Positions 16,121 through 24,934 of a stretch of 64,000 nucleotides of DNA are shown piece by piece. The stretch's first letter is position 1. Each line of letters begins with the position of its first letter. This DNA comes from Myxococcus stipitatus (GTDB lineage Bacteria > Myxococcota > Myxococcia > Myxococcales > Myxococcaceae). Both the position numbers and the translations under genes were made by a program. The notes beneath the pieces were generated by a model. That model searched no databases. It worked only from the letters and a program-made list of their open reading frames with translations, and was not told the DNA's origin. The stretch lies in contig NZ_JAKCFI010000004.1 of assembly GCF_021412625.1 (NCBI RefSeq), forward strand, positions 744,001 through 808,000, written 5' to 3'.

Positions 16121-19100
16121 GGCATGGCCCCCGGAGGTGTCATGGAGCTGATGGCGCGGTCGACGATGGGGCCCATGGGGATGCCCCGGATTTCGTCGAT
16201 GCTGATGAGCTTCGCCAGCCCGCCCATGGTGATGCGCAGGCTGCCGAAGCCATGGTTGAAGCTCACCCTCACGTGCTCCGGATAGCCCAGGCGCAACGCG
16301 TAGCGGACGCGGTTGGTCGCCGGGTCGGCGTGGAGCGGATCCTCGAGGTCGAGCAGGTCGAGCAGGTGGCGGTTGCCGATGCGCAGGATTTCCGCGCGCC
16401 CGTTGACGCTGCGGTCCTTGGCGGAGACGACCACGGCGATGTTGCCGTCGAAGGGCTCGCCCCGGGACGACTGCACGCCCGTGGCCCGCACGTGGGCCTC
16501 CAGCGTGGAGTCCCGGCCCTGCCAGTCCAGCATGCACTGGCCGGTGATGCGCCCGCCGCGCACGCCCATCTCCAGCTGGCTCATGGAGAACACGTTCTGG
16601 CTGATGGAGAGGTTGCCGGCGAGCGGGGAGATGGTGACGAACGGCGTGGTGATGCGGCCCACGGACATGTAGCCGCTGCGCGACATCAGCGGGTGCTGGT
16701 CCGCGAAGCGCAGCATCGAGTACGGGTTGACGTCGTTGTCGCGCAGCAGCCGCACGCCCTCCTCGGTGAGGGCCACGTTCTCGTTGAGCGGCACGTTGCC
16801 GTCGAGCGTCTCGAGCGTCACCCCGCTCTGGGGCAGCTTCACGTTGACGTTCTGGAAGAGGAGGTTGGAGAGGGTCCGGAAGACGACCAGGTCCGGAGAC
16901 GACACGCTGAAGTCGACGGCGACGTTGCCGTCGGCCTCGACGACGCCGGGCTGGGCGAGCTTCGCCAGGTCCTGGGTCAGCTCCCCACGCATCGCCAGGC
17001 GGCGCCCGTGGTTGCTCAGGTCGAGCTGCCCCTTCACCTTCAGCCCGGAGCCGGTGCCCACGTGCGACACCTGCAGGTCGGGGACGTGGATGAGGCCCTC
17101 GGGCGTGCGGCGCGCCGTGAACGTCCACTCCACGCCCTGGATGGGGTAGGGCAGCGCGGGCTTCTGTTCGAACGAGCCCAGCGTCAGGTGCTGCTTCACC
17201 GTGGCCTCGTCCTCCTCCAGCTTGTCGGTGAAGTCGAAGGTGGTCTCACTGGCGAGCCCCGCGAGCGACAGACGGCGGTCGTTCATCGCGACGGTCAGCT
17301 TCTCCACCGTCAGGTCGCTGCGGACGAACCTCCGCGGGCCGTCGACCTGGGACGCGACCTGCCAGCGCATCGCGGGCAGGTTGATGAAGAGGTCGTCCGC
17401 CCTCCAGCGGATGCCGCGCGCGTCCACCAGCGCCGTCCCGTCGAAGCTGGCCGTCCGCGCCGGGTCGGGCGCCATCCTCGGCAGGCCCTCGGAGGTGAAG
17501 TCCGTCACCACGCCGCCCAGCACGCCCTTCACGTCGAACTTCATCGCCAGCTTGGAGGGCTCCAGCTCCCGGGGCACGCGGGCCTTGGCGAGGATGGGCG
17601 ACAGCGGCCCCAATTCGGGCAGGTCCGCCACCAACGCCGTGCGCAGCGCTCGCGCCTTCCGGTCGAAGGCGAGCGAGGCGTCGACGGAGACCTTCAGCCC
17701 TTCATGGCTGGTGATGCCCAGCTTCGCGGAGGGCTTGCGGCGGTCCACGTCGAACGTCACCGTCTGGCGGTGGGTGCCCGTGTCCGCCTCGCCCACGCGC
17801 AGCGCCTCGACCCGCAGGTCCACGTCGCCCTGGTGCCGCCACGCGTCCCCCCGGGAGCTCAGCACGAGCGCCGCGCTCCGAGCGCCCACGTCCTCCCAAC
17901 CCGGGTTCTGCAGGCGCACCTCCGTGCGGTGCTCCACCCGGGGCGCGGGCGCGAAGAGGGCGGCGAGCTTCCCCGTGGACGCCACGCTCACGCCCAGCTT
18001 CTGCCAGGGGAGCTTCGCGGCGACGTCGTCGGGCAGGAAGGGGCGCGCGGGCGCGAGGTCCGGCGTCTGGAGGTCCAGGGTGTACGCCACCGAGTCGGCT
18101 TGCTTGGTGGCGTCCAACGACGCGTGCATCGCCCCCGCGTCGAGCACCACGCGGGCGCGGCCCCGGCTCAGCCGAGGCGCCTCCGGTTCGGGGTGGACCT
18201 CCGAGGCGTGGAGCTGGAGCCGCACCGGCCCCTCGAGCACCGTGAGCCCCGCGTCCGTCACCACGCGCAGCGCGCCCACGGGCAGGTCCGCCTTCCAGGT
18301 GAAGGGCGGCCTGCCGGCGAGCGGCGCGTCCAGCACCAGCCCCAGGCGCTCCGCGGCCACTCGCAGCCCGGCGGCGCGCGCGTCCAGCGACTCCACCCGC
18401 GCGGACAGCGAGGCCTCTCCCGCGACCTGGAGCGGGGAGTCGGGGTCCGGTCTGAGCTGGCGTCCCTTCAGCTCGCCGGAGGCCCCGGGCACGCGCACCG
18501 CCGTGGGGCCCGCGACGTCGAGCCCCTGGAGCGAGAACGCGAGCTTCGCGTCGAGCCCCGTCCGCGCGTCCGGCGTGGCCGTCAGCGAGACGCGCCCCTC
18601 GCCGAGCGAGACCTGGAGGTCCTCGCGCGAGAGCTGGAGCGCGGCGGCCTCGGCGTCCAGGCCGAGGTGGCCCTTCGCGCCCAGGCGGGGCATCGCGCCC
18701 AGCTCCACGTCCCTGGCTTCCAGGTGGACCTTGCCGCGCGCGAGGGCGAACGGGCGCCAGTCCGCGGGGAGCACGCGCAGCGTCCGCTCCAGGTCGACGT
18801 CCGCGAGCGCCCGGACGAGGACGGGGAGCGCGTCGGACGCGTCGGGGAGGAGGACCTGGGCCTCGATCTCGGCGCTGTCGGCGACCTGGATGCGCTCCAG
18901 GTCGACGAGCGTCTGCCCCTTGTCGCCGTCGAACGCGGCCCGCACCCCGCCGTGCAGCAGCGGGCGCACCCCGAAGCGCGTGTCGAAGGACTGGTGCGCC
19001 ACGTCGAGGTCCACGCGCACGCGCGCGGCGGCGCCACCGACCTCCGCGGACAAGGCCAGGTCCAGCCGCGCCTCGGCCGGCGAGGCGCTCTGCTCGCGAC

Positions 19101-19809
19101 GGACCTCCAGCGGGAGCGGCGCGCCGGGCTCGCCCAGCCGCGCGGACAGCGTCCAGCTCGCGTCCCCGGGCTTCAGCTCGAGCGCGGCCGCGAGTCCACG
19201 CAGCGCCCACCTGTCGATGATGGCGCCCTGCCGGACGCGCACGTACGTCAGCGAGACGCCGGAGAGGAACACCTGTCCCACCGGAGGTGAACCGGCGAGC
19301 AGCGTGGCGAGCTGCCGCGAGGTCCCCACCGGCGCGTCGTCGGACGGCGGCGCGGGCGGGGCCGGGGAGGGTGGACCCGACAGCGCGTCGATGGACGTGG
19401 GGCCCGCGTCGTCGGCCACCACGGTGACGCTCACGTCGTGCGCCTCCACCCTCGCGACGCGCACGGGGCCCCATGGCAGGGCGCCGAGCGACCACTTCGC
19501 CTCCAGCACGCCCACGCGCAGCAGCTCGGGCGCGACCGCGTCGAAGGGGGCGGGGTTGCGCACCACCAGCCCCTCCAGGCGCACGCCGGAGAGGACGGCG
19601 ACGCGCGCGACCTGGTAGTCCAGTCGCAACCCGGTGGCGGCTTCCACGCGGGGAAGGATGCGCTCCTTCAGCCAGGGCGAGTCGAGGTGGTGGAGGATGA
19701 CCAGCGTGGCGACGAGGGCCAGCGCGGGGACCCCCACGAGTACGAAGGACGCGCCCGCGATGATTCGAGCCAACCGCCGGCGTGGCCGTCCATCTCCAGG
19801 GGATTGCAT
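16117..19809 (-). CDS. YdbH/AsmA-like intermembrane bridge protein
   Basis: A 1230-residue protein with one N-terminal inner-membrane helix (ARIIAGASFVLVGVPALALV near 14-40) and a long periplasmic body of repeated short beta strands, the AsmA/TamB-type pattern of a hydrophobic groove carrying phospholipid between membranes. The opening (SPWLKERILPRVEAATGLRL, then GVRLEGLVVRNP) is typical of AsmA-clan proteins. The C-terminal region (YSMLRFADQHPLMSRSGYMS; PFVTISPLAGNLSISQNVFS; RVSFNHGFGSLRI) resembles the YdbH dicarboxylate-transport-like domain. Pairing with a YdbL/DUF1318 gene supports YdbH rather than TamB. No clear ribosome site precedes ATG 19809. Gene order matches E. coli ydbH-ynbE-ydbL with a propeller/TPR gene added. 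Confidence 0.78.
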   Translation of the reverse strand: MQSPGDGRPRRRLARIIAGASFVLVGVPALALVATLVILHHLDSPWLKERILPRVEAATGLRLDYQVARVAVLSGVRLEGLVVRNPAPFDAVAPELLRVGVLEAKWSLGALPWGPVRVARVEAHDVSVTVVADDAGPTSIDALSGPPSPAPPAPPSDDAPVGTSRQLATLLAGSPPVGQVFLSGVSLTYVRVRQGAIIDRWALRGLAAALELKPGDASWTLSARLGEPGAPLPLEVRREQSASPAEARLDLALSAEVGGAAARVRVDLDVAHQSFDTRFGVRPLLHGGVRAAFDGDKGQTLVDLERIQVADSAEIEAQVLLPDASDALPVLVRALADVDLERTLRVLPADWRPFALARGKVHLEARDVELGAMPRLGAKGHLGLDAEAAALQLSREDLQVSLGEGRVSLTATPDARTGLDAKLAFSLQGLDVAGPTAVRVPGASGELKGRQLRPDPDSPLQVAGEASLSARVESLDARAAGLRVAAERLGLVLDAPLAGRPPFTWKADLPVGALRVVTDAGLTVLEGPVRLQLHASEVHPEPEAPRLSRGRARVVLDAGAMHASLDATKQADSVAYTLDLQTPDLAPARPFLPDDVAAKLPWQKLGVSVASTGKLAALFAPAPRVEHRTEVRLQNPGWEDVGARSAALVLSSRGDAWRHQGDVDLRVEALRVGEADTGTHRQTVTFDVDRRKPSAKLGITSHEGLKVSVDASLAFDRKARALRTALVADLPELGPLSPILAKARVPRELEPSKLAMKFDVKGVLGGVVTDFTSEGLPRMAPDPARTASFDGTALVDARGIRWRADDLFINLPAMRWQVASQVDGPRRFVRSDLTVEKLTVAMNDRRLSLAGLASETTFDFTDKLEEDEATVKQHLTLGSFEQKPALPYPIQGVEWTFTARRTPEGLIHVPDLQVSHVGTGSGLKVKGQLDLSNHGRRLAMRGELTQDLAKLAQPGVVEADGNVAVDFSVSSPDLVVFRTLSNLLFQNVNVKLPQSGVTLETLDGNVPLNENVALTEEGVRLLRDNDVNPYSMLRFADQHPLMSRSGYMSVGRITTPFVTISPLAGNLSISQNVFSMSQLEMGVRGGRITGQCMLDWQGRDSTLEAHVRATGVQSSRGEPFDGNIAVVVSAKDRSVNGRAEILRIGNRHLLDLLDLEDPLHADPATNRVRYALRLGYPEHVRVSFNHGFGSLRITMGGLAKLISIDEIRGIPMGPIVDRAISSMTPPGAMP

Positions 19810-19859
19810 GGTGTTCGGTCGGTCGAGATCGGCCCTCGCCGTCCTACCATGCGCCGGAA

Positions 19860-19883
19860 GCGGGATTCAATCGAACCTCCCGC
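19860..19883 (-). terminator. Hairpin between ELWxxDGT lipoprotein and ydbH-like gene
   Basis: GCGGGA (19860-19865) and TCCCGC (19878-19883) are perfect six-base arms with a 12-base loop, in the 151-base gap between two minus-strand genes. It may end the upstream transcript or be an operator for the ydbH-like operon; no T-run. Confidence 0.35.
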
Positions 19884-19960
19884 TCGGGATCGGGTCCCGG
19901 ATTTCCGGTGGCCCGGGGCGTCCGCCTCCTCGGTGGGAGACGGAGCGCGGCGCTCGGGTG

Positions 19961-21463
19961 TCACCGCGGCAGGCAGGGCACGAACCACGGTTGCATGGAG
20001 CCCGTGTCGTCCGCGGCGCGGAAGTACACGCGGTCGCCCACGCGGGTGAAGCCGTCCGCGAGCGAGGTGGCGGGGCCGGGACGGATGTCCGCCAGCGGCC
20101 CCTGCGTCAGCATCCGCGAGCCCAGGGAGAGCCAGGGCTCGAGGCCCGTGTCCCGGGTCGAGGCGACGAACAGGGCCGTGCCCGAGCCCAGCGGGAACAG
20201 CGGCGAGGCGTACTCGTCGCCCAGGCTCAGGTTCTCCGCGAGCTGCGTCGTGCCCCTCGCCGTGCCGTCGGTCACCCAGAGCGTGACGGCGCGGGGCGCG
20301 GGGCCTGGCGAGGCGATGGCCACGGTGAAGTACATCACCCTCCCGGAGACCGCCGAGTGCTGCACGTAGGGGTACCCGCCTTCTTCCTCCGCGTACGGGT
20401 TGGGCAGGGTGGTGATGGTCGTCTTGTCGCCTCCCGCCAACGAGAGGCTCTGGAGCTTCAGCTGCGTCGTCGCGCCATCCACCGAGGCCAGGTAGACGGT
20501 CGACCCCAGCACCCCGAGCAACCCCAGGTCCTTGCCGAACGCCTCCAGGCGCATCGTCCCCAGGGCCGTACCATCCGTCTTCCAGACCTCGGTGTTCGGG
20601 CCGTCCTGGAAGAGGAACACGGCCAGGTCGTCCCGCTGTAGCGAGTCCGTGATGGCGACGACCTCCGCGTCGAGCCGCCGGATGGGGATGGTGCCGCGCT
20701 CGGTGCCGTCGGTGCGCCACAGCCGGGTGCCCTGGCCCGGCGTGGAGAGGAAGAAGAGGAACTGGTCGCCCAGCCACAGCCCGGTGTAGCCGAGCCTCGC
20801 GGTGGAGCCGAAGTCGCGCAGGCGCGTCGTGCCCTGCGGAGTGCCGTCCGTGCGCCACAACTCCAGCCGGGGGGGGCCGGCGGAGACGAACACCTGGCGC
20901 AGGAAGGTGAGCTGCCCGTGCTGCGCGGCGAAGAACGCGAACCGCGTGTCCCCGGGCCCGGGCGTCAGGTCGGCGACCATCCGCGTGCCCGCCTCGGTCC
21001 CGTCGCTCACCCACAGCTCCTGGCCCGTCGCGGGCTGGTCCAGTTGGAAGAAGACCTTGCGGCCCACGGCGACCAGGCGCTGCAAGGCGGGGACCCCCAC
21101 CGACGCGGCCGGGAACTGCTTCACGGCGACGGTGCCTGACTCCCTGCCGTTGCTGCGCCACAGCGTCGCGCCGCCGTCGAACAGGTTGGTGGCGAAGTAG
21201 AGCGTGCCTTGCGCGTCGACGAAGGATTCGGGGAAGGGGCCGTTGACGGACGCCCCCGAGCCCGGCGGGACGGCGGCCTTCAATCGCGCGGGCGTCCCGG
21301 GGACGCAGCCGTCCAGGTCCCCGTCCCAGACCGCGATGCTCCGCGACCGTGTCGCGGCGGTGGGCGCCGCGTTCGTGTCGACCCCCCTCAGCTCCAGGAC
21401 CGTCGGCGCGTCGCACGCGACCAGCCCCAACCACAACACGGCCAACCCTTCTCTTGCGCGCAT
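19961..21463 (-). CDS. ELWxxDGT-repeat lipoprotein
   Basis: A 500-residue lipoprotein (signal LAVLWLGLVA, lipobox LVAC, Cys17). The body is a run of about 50-residue beta repeats, each centred on a copy of ELWxxDGTxxGT: TLWRSNGRESGT, ELWVSDGTEAGT, ELWRTDGTPQGT, RLWRTDGTERGT, EVWKTDGTALGT, TLWVTDGTARGT. These repeats are thought to build a beta-propeller or solenoid on the cell surface, with unknown ligand. A much longer paralogue lies at 35727-39131. It is upstream of, and on the same strand as, the ydbH-like gene, but separated by 151 bases with a hairpin, so co-transcription is uncertain. Confidence 0.88.
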   Translation of the reverse strand: MRAREGLAVLWLGLVACDAPTVLELRGVDTNAAPTAATRSRSIAVWDGDLDGCVPGTPARLKAAVPPGSGASVNGPFPESFVDAQGTLYFATNLFDGGATLWRSNGRESGTVAVKQFPAASVGVPALQRLVAVGRKVFFQLDQPATGQELWVSDGTEAGTRMVADLTPGPGDTRFAFFAAQHGQLTFLRQVFVSAGPPRLELWRTDGTPQGTTRLRDFGSTARLGYTGLWLGDQFLFFLSTPGQGTRLWRTDGTERGTIPIRRLDAEVVAITDSLQRDDLAVFLFQDGPNTEVWKTDGTALGTMRLEAFGKDLGLLGVLGSTVYLASVDGATTQLKLQSLSLAGGDKTTITTLPNPYAEEEGGYPYVQHSAVSGRVMYFTVAIASPGPAPRAVTLWVTDGTARGTTQLAENLSLGDEYASPLFPLGSGTALFVASTRDTGLEPWLSLGSRMLTQGPLADIRPGPATSLADGFTRVGDRVYFRAADDTGSMQPWFVPCLPR

Positions 21464-21685
21464 CGTCCCCTCGACATCGTCGTGACCTCGCCGAGGGTGC
21501 GACTCGCACCTTCATTCGCCAAGCCTCCTGTCCGCGCGGGCGCGCGTCATTTCACGGAGTCGGACAGACGGCGGCGGCGCGCGCGAAGTGGCCTGGTGGC
21601 TCGCTGGTAACTGGCCCTTCTCGCGCCTGGCCGCATGCACGCATCCTGCGCTCGTCCTCCTCGCTGTCTCGCACGAGCCAACCCC

Positions 21686-22306
21686 ATGCGAAACCCCACG
21701 CCGTTCTCCCGTCGGAAGCTGCTCACCCACACGCTCGCGGGGGCGGGGGCCATGCCCCTGCTGTCGGTCCCGGGCCTCGCGTCCGCCCTGGCGCCCCGCG
21801 CCCCCACGCCCGGCACCTTCTCCATCCCCTCTCCGCTCCCCACCGGGGACATTCACGACTTCGACTTCTTCGTCGGCACCTGGAAGTCGGTCAACCGGCG
21901 GCTCAAGAAGCGCTGGGTGGGCAGCGACGAGTGGGATGTCTTCCCCAATACGGTCCGCTGCGAGAGCCGCATGGGCGGTGTCGTCAACCTCGACGAGGTC
22001 GTCTTCCCCACCAAGGGCTGGTCGGGCATGACGGTGCGGACCTTCGACCTCGAGAAGCGCCAGTGGTCGCTGTATTGGATCAACAGCCGGCAGGGAGTGC
22101 TGTTCCCTCCCGTGGTCGGCGGTTTCAAGGGCGACCACGGCGAGTTCTACGGCGACGACACCGACGAGGGGCGGCCCATCAAGGTCGTGTTCAAGTGGAC
22201 GCGCAAGGGCCCGGACCTCGCCCACTGGGAGCAGGCGTTCTCCCTCGACGGCAGGACGTGGGAGACGAACTGGTTCGTGGAGCACACCCGCGTGAAGGGG
22301 GGCTAA
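21686..22306 (+). CDS. Tat-exported protein of unknown function (DUF1579-like)
   Basis: A 206-residue protein beginning MRNPTPFSRRKLLTHTLAGA: a twin-arginine signal (Arg9-Arg10), a hydrophobic stretch and a likely cut after SALA or APRA near residue 35. The mature part (DIHDFDFFVGTWKSVNRRLK; FDLEKRQWSLYWINSRQG; WEQAFSLDGRTWETNWFVEH) has the HDFDFFVGTW opening and WETNW ending of small proteins related to DUF1579, predicted to form a lipocalin-like beta barrel. No catalytic residues are evident; small-molecule binding is the usual guess. The ATG at 21686 is preferred over 21635 because it sets the Tat motif at a normal distance. The MocR gene starts 12 bases after its stop. Confidence 0.75.
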   Translation: MRNPTPFSRRKLLTHTLAGAGAMPLLSVPGLASALAPRAPTPGTFSIPSPLPTGDIHDFDFFVGTWKSVNRRLKKRWVGSDEWDVFPNTVRCESRMGGVVNLDEVVFPTKGWSGMTVRTFDLEKRQWSLYWINSRQGVLFPPVVGGFKGDHGEFYGDDTDEGRPIKVVFKWTRKGPDLAHWEQAFSLDGRTWETNWFVEHTRVKGG

Positions 22307-22317
22307 CATGGGAGGGG

Positions 22318-23832
22318 ATGGCCAGGAACTCACGGTCCGTCTTCTCCGTCGACGTGTCGGGGTTGGAGCCCTCGCGCGAGCAGTCCGTCTCCGCCCGCAT
22401 CCGCGACAGGCTGCGCACCGCCATCCGGAGCGGGGCCCTCGTGGGCAACGCGCGCCTGCCGTCCAGCCGCACGCTGGCGCGCGACTTCGGCGTGGCGAGG
22501 AACACCGTGGACGACGCGCTCGGACAGCTCGTCTCCGAGGGCTACATCGTGCGGCGACGCGGCTCCGGCAGCTTCGTGTCGCCCCGGCTCCCCGAGCATG
22601 ACGCCCCGCCGCTCGTCCCCGAACGCGAGGCGGAGGGGGCGGGCGCGGCGGTGACGCGGCCCCGCCTGTCCCATCGCGCCCTGTCGCTGCGGACCCATCC
22701 CGGGCACTCCTCGCCCGCCCGGTCGATTCCCTTCACACCCTCGCTCCCTCCCCTCCGGCATTTCCCGCGCGACGTCTGGAGACGGCTGCTGGGCCGCGAG
22801 GCCGCGCGTCCCGGGAGCGACTACTGGGGCTATGGCGCGAGCAATGGCCTGCCCGCACTGCGCGAGGCGATCGCCGCCCACGCCTCCGCCATGCGCGCGG
22901 TGCGGTGCACCCCGGAGCAGGTCGTGGTGGTGACGAGCACGCAGCAGGCCGTGGAGCTCGCGGGCAAGGCGCTCGCGGACCCGGGCGACCGCGCCTGGAT
23001 GGAGCTGCCCGGCTATCCACCGGTGCGGCACTGCTTGCGCGCGGTGGGCGTGGACGTCGTCGACGTGCCCGTGGACGACGAAGGGTTGGAGGTCGACGCG
23101 GGACGTCGGCTGGCTCCGGACGCCCGCCTGGCGTACGTCACGCCCGCTCACCAGTATCCGCTGGGGTGCGAGATGTCGCTGGCGCGAAGGAAGGCGCTGC
23201 TCGCCTGGGCGCGCGAGGCCGGCGCCTACGTCCTCGAGGACGACTACGACGGCGACTATCGCTACGAGGGACGTCCCATCGCCTCCCTCCAGGGCATGGA
23301 TGACGCGGGGCGCGTCGTCTACGTGGGCAGCTTCAACAAGCTGCTCTTCCCGGGGTTGAGGTTGGCGTACGCCATCGTCCCGGAGGCCCTGGTGGGCGCG
23401 TTCATCGACGTGAAGCACGTGGCGGATGGCCACACGGCGCTGCTGACGCAGGGGGTGCTGGCGGCGTTCATCCAGGAGGGGCACCTGGCCCGTCACCTGC
23501 GCAGGGCGCGCGCCACCTATGACGAGCGGAGGCGGGCCTTCCTGGAGGAGGCGGCCGTCCTCGACCCGTGGTTGGAGTTCGGTCCGGCGAGGGCCGGCAT
23601 GCACGTCACCGCCCGGTTTCGGGAGCACCTCGCGGGCCGCGTCGACGACAAGGCGGTCAGCGAGGCCTGTGCCCGCGAGGGTATCGAGGTCCACCCGCTC
23701 TCACGCTATGGGGCCACGGGGCGGGGAGGGCTCGTCTTCGGTTTCGCGGGGGCCACTCGCGCCGCCACGCGCACGGGCCTCCAGGCCGTGCGGCGGGTGC
23801 TCGAGGGCCGTGCTCAGCGGGGAATCGCGTAG
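22318..23832 (+). CDS. MocR-family regulator (GntR HTH + aminotransferase-like PLP domain)
   Basis: A 504-residue fusion regulator. Residues about 20-85 are a GntR winged helix (IRDRLRTAIRSGALVGNARL; PSSRTLARDFGVARNTVDDA; GYIVRRRGSGSFVSPR). Residues about 130-500 are a fold-type-I aminotransferase domain with the PLP Schiff-base Lys341 in YVGSFNKLLFPGLRLAYAI, plus EDDYDGDYRYEGRP and YWGYGASNGLPALREAIAAH. MocR proteins use PLP or its adducts as effector (PdxR, GabR). The start is awkward: GGAGGGG directly abuts ATG 22318, and the upstream AAGGGGGG is about 20 bases away. The 3' end overlaps the convergent thioesterase gene by 19 bases. No PLP or amino-acid gene is adjacent, so the target is unknown. 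Confidence 0.87.
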   Translation: MARNSRSVFSVDVSGLEPSREQSVSARIRDRLRTAIRSGALVGNARLPSSRTLARDFGVARNTVDDALGQLVSEGYIVRRRGSGSFVSPRLPEHDAPPLVPEREAEGAGAAVTRPRLSHRALSLRTHPGHSSPARSIPFTPSLPPLRHFPRDVWRRLLGREAARPGSDYWGYGASNGLPALREAIAAHASAMRAVRCTPEQVVVVTSTQQAVELAGKALADPGDRAWMELPGYPPVRHCLRAVGVDVVDVPVDDEGLEVDAGRRLAPDARLAYVTPAHQYPLGCEMSLARRKALLAWAREAGAYVLEDDYDGDYRYEGRPIASLQGMDDAGRVVYVGSFNKLLFPGLRLAYAIVPEALVGAFIDVKHVADGHTALLTQGVLAAFIQEGHLARHLRRARATYDERRRAFLEEAAVLDPWLEFGPARAGMHVTARFREHLAGRVDDKAVSEACAREGIEVHPLSRYGATGRGGLVFGFAGATRAATRTGLQAVRRVLEGRAQRGIA

Positions 23833-24215
23833 GTGCCCACGGCGTGGGCCACCGGCTCCGGGAGGCCCTCGGAGTAGAGCGACACCTCGCCCACGGCGAG
23901 CGTCCGACCGAGCTTCAGCAGCTTGCACACGCCGATGATGCGGCGGTCCGCGGAGGGCTTGCGCATGAAGTTGAAGTTCAGGCTCGTGGTGACGGTGAGC
24001 GGGACGATGCCAATCTCACCGAGGATGGCGGCGTAGAGCGCCAGGTCGGCGGTGGCCATGAGCACCGGCCCCGAAACGGTGCCGCCAGGCCGCAGCTCCG
24101 CGACGGTGATGTCATGCGCCACGGTCGCCGACCGGTTGCCCACTTCCAGGACATGGACCCGTGTCTGCGGAAACTCCGCGGCGATGAAAGCCGAGACCTC
24201 TTGCTGGGTTGCCAT
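23814..24215 (-). CDS. PaaI-type hotdog thioesterase
   Basis: A 133-residue single hotdog-fold protein. The helix-to-strand motif RPGGTVSGPVLMATADLALY and the following TVTTSLNFNFMRKPSADRRI, KLLKLGRTLAVGEVSLYSEG match PaaI/YbgC-type acyl-CoA thioesterases, with the usual Gly-rich turn before the central helix; the likely catalytic Asp is in TADLALY. It acts in the cytosol on an unidentified acyl-CoA. ATG 24215 gives the family length; the longer frame runs into the tandem repeats. Its 3' end overlaps the MocR gene by 19 bases. Its promoter must lie in or beside the 71-bp repeat array. Confidence 0.85.
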   Translation of the reverse strand: MATQQEVSAFIAAEFPQTRVHVLEVGNRSATVAHDITVAELRPGGTVSGPVLMATADLALYAAILGEIGIVPLTVTTSLNFNFMRKPSADRRIIGVCKLLKLGRTLAVGEVSLYSEGLPEPVAHAVGTYAIPR

Positions 24216-24329
24216 GACTCGAGTGTGCAGGAAATGCCCCGGCGCGGGTAGCGCGGGATGGACGGGCGCGCGAGCCCCGGCGACCGCCACCACCGCGCCC
24301 AGGCGCTCGCGCGGCGCCTCCGCGGGGCT

Positions 24330-24740
24330 GTGACGGGGAGTCCGGCTTGGCCTCGACAGCTGGCGGCAAGCACAAGACGCCACACCGCGCAGACGGCGTG
24401 ACGGGGAGTCGGGCTGGGCCTTGGTCGTCGTCGGCAAACACCAGACGCCACCTCGAGCCGATGCCGTCGTGACGGGGAGTCCGGCTCGGTCTCGACAGCC
24501 GGTGGTAAGCACAAGACGACGCGCCGCGCCGATGCCGTCGTGACGGGGAGGCCGGCTCGGCCTCGATAGTCGGCGGCAAGCACAAGACGCCACGTCGAGC
24601 CGATGCCGTCGTGACGGGGAGTCCGGCTCGGTCTCGACAGCCGGTGGTAAGCACAAGACGACGCGCCGCGCCGATGCCGTCGTGGCGGGGAGTCCAGTTC
24701 GGCCTCGGCAGTCGGGGCGGTGTCGGGACGACGACGAACA
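24330..24740. repeat. 71-bp tandem repeat array, about six copies
   Basis: Copies begin with TGACGGGGAGTCCGGCT or close variants at 24331, 24399, 24470, 24541, 24612 and 24683; spacings are 68, 71, 71, 71 and 71. The third and fifth copies are nearly identical, and the fourth differs from them at many shared positions, so copies three-four and five-six look like a duplicated 142-base unit. Most copies contain CCGGCT, a ten-base loop, then AGCCGG, AGCTGG or AGTCGG, which keeps a six-base stem with G-U pairs. A constant GATGCCGTCG block precedes copies three to six. The first, second and sixth copies are the most diverged, as expected of an array growing from its middle. Confidence 0.85.
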
Positions 24741-24914
24741 GTTGTCTCGCCTCGATGGCCAGGCCGCACGGGGACGTCACCTCAGGCGCCCCGTGGCGGC
24801 GGAAGCCGAGGCCGTGCTCACTCAGCCCGCCCGGAGCATCCCGACACGGAGCGTGGCCGGACCTGGACCGCCCGTCCGCCTGCTTGCCCCGTTTTCCGTC
24901 ACGATGCGGTGACA

Positions 24915-24934
24915 GTCCGGGCGAGTGCCCGGAC
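24915..24934. promoter_or_regulatory. Perfect eight-base palindrome upstream of serine hydrolase
   Basis: GTCCGGGC-GAGT-GCCCGGAC, perfect arms with a four-base centre, 53 bases before ATG 24987. It could be an operator or hairpin. No T-run follows and no plus-strand gene precedes it, so an operator is more likely than a terminator. Confidence 0.45.

Noticed and set aside
11886..16151. A 1421-codon open frame on the plus strand
   Set aside because: It is antisense to the propeller/TPR and DUF1318 genes, has no ribosome site, and reads as low-complexity Arg/Gln/Val/Gly; a GC-rich shadow frame.
16252..19290. A 1012-codon plus-strand frame opposite the ydbH-like gene
   Set aside because: Same low-complexity composition and no start signal; mirrors the codon bias of the real gene.
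24330..24740. Possible CRISPR array
   Set aside because: Copies are contiguous with no unique spacers, the repeat is 71 bases long, and no cas gene is nearby.
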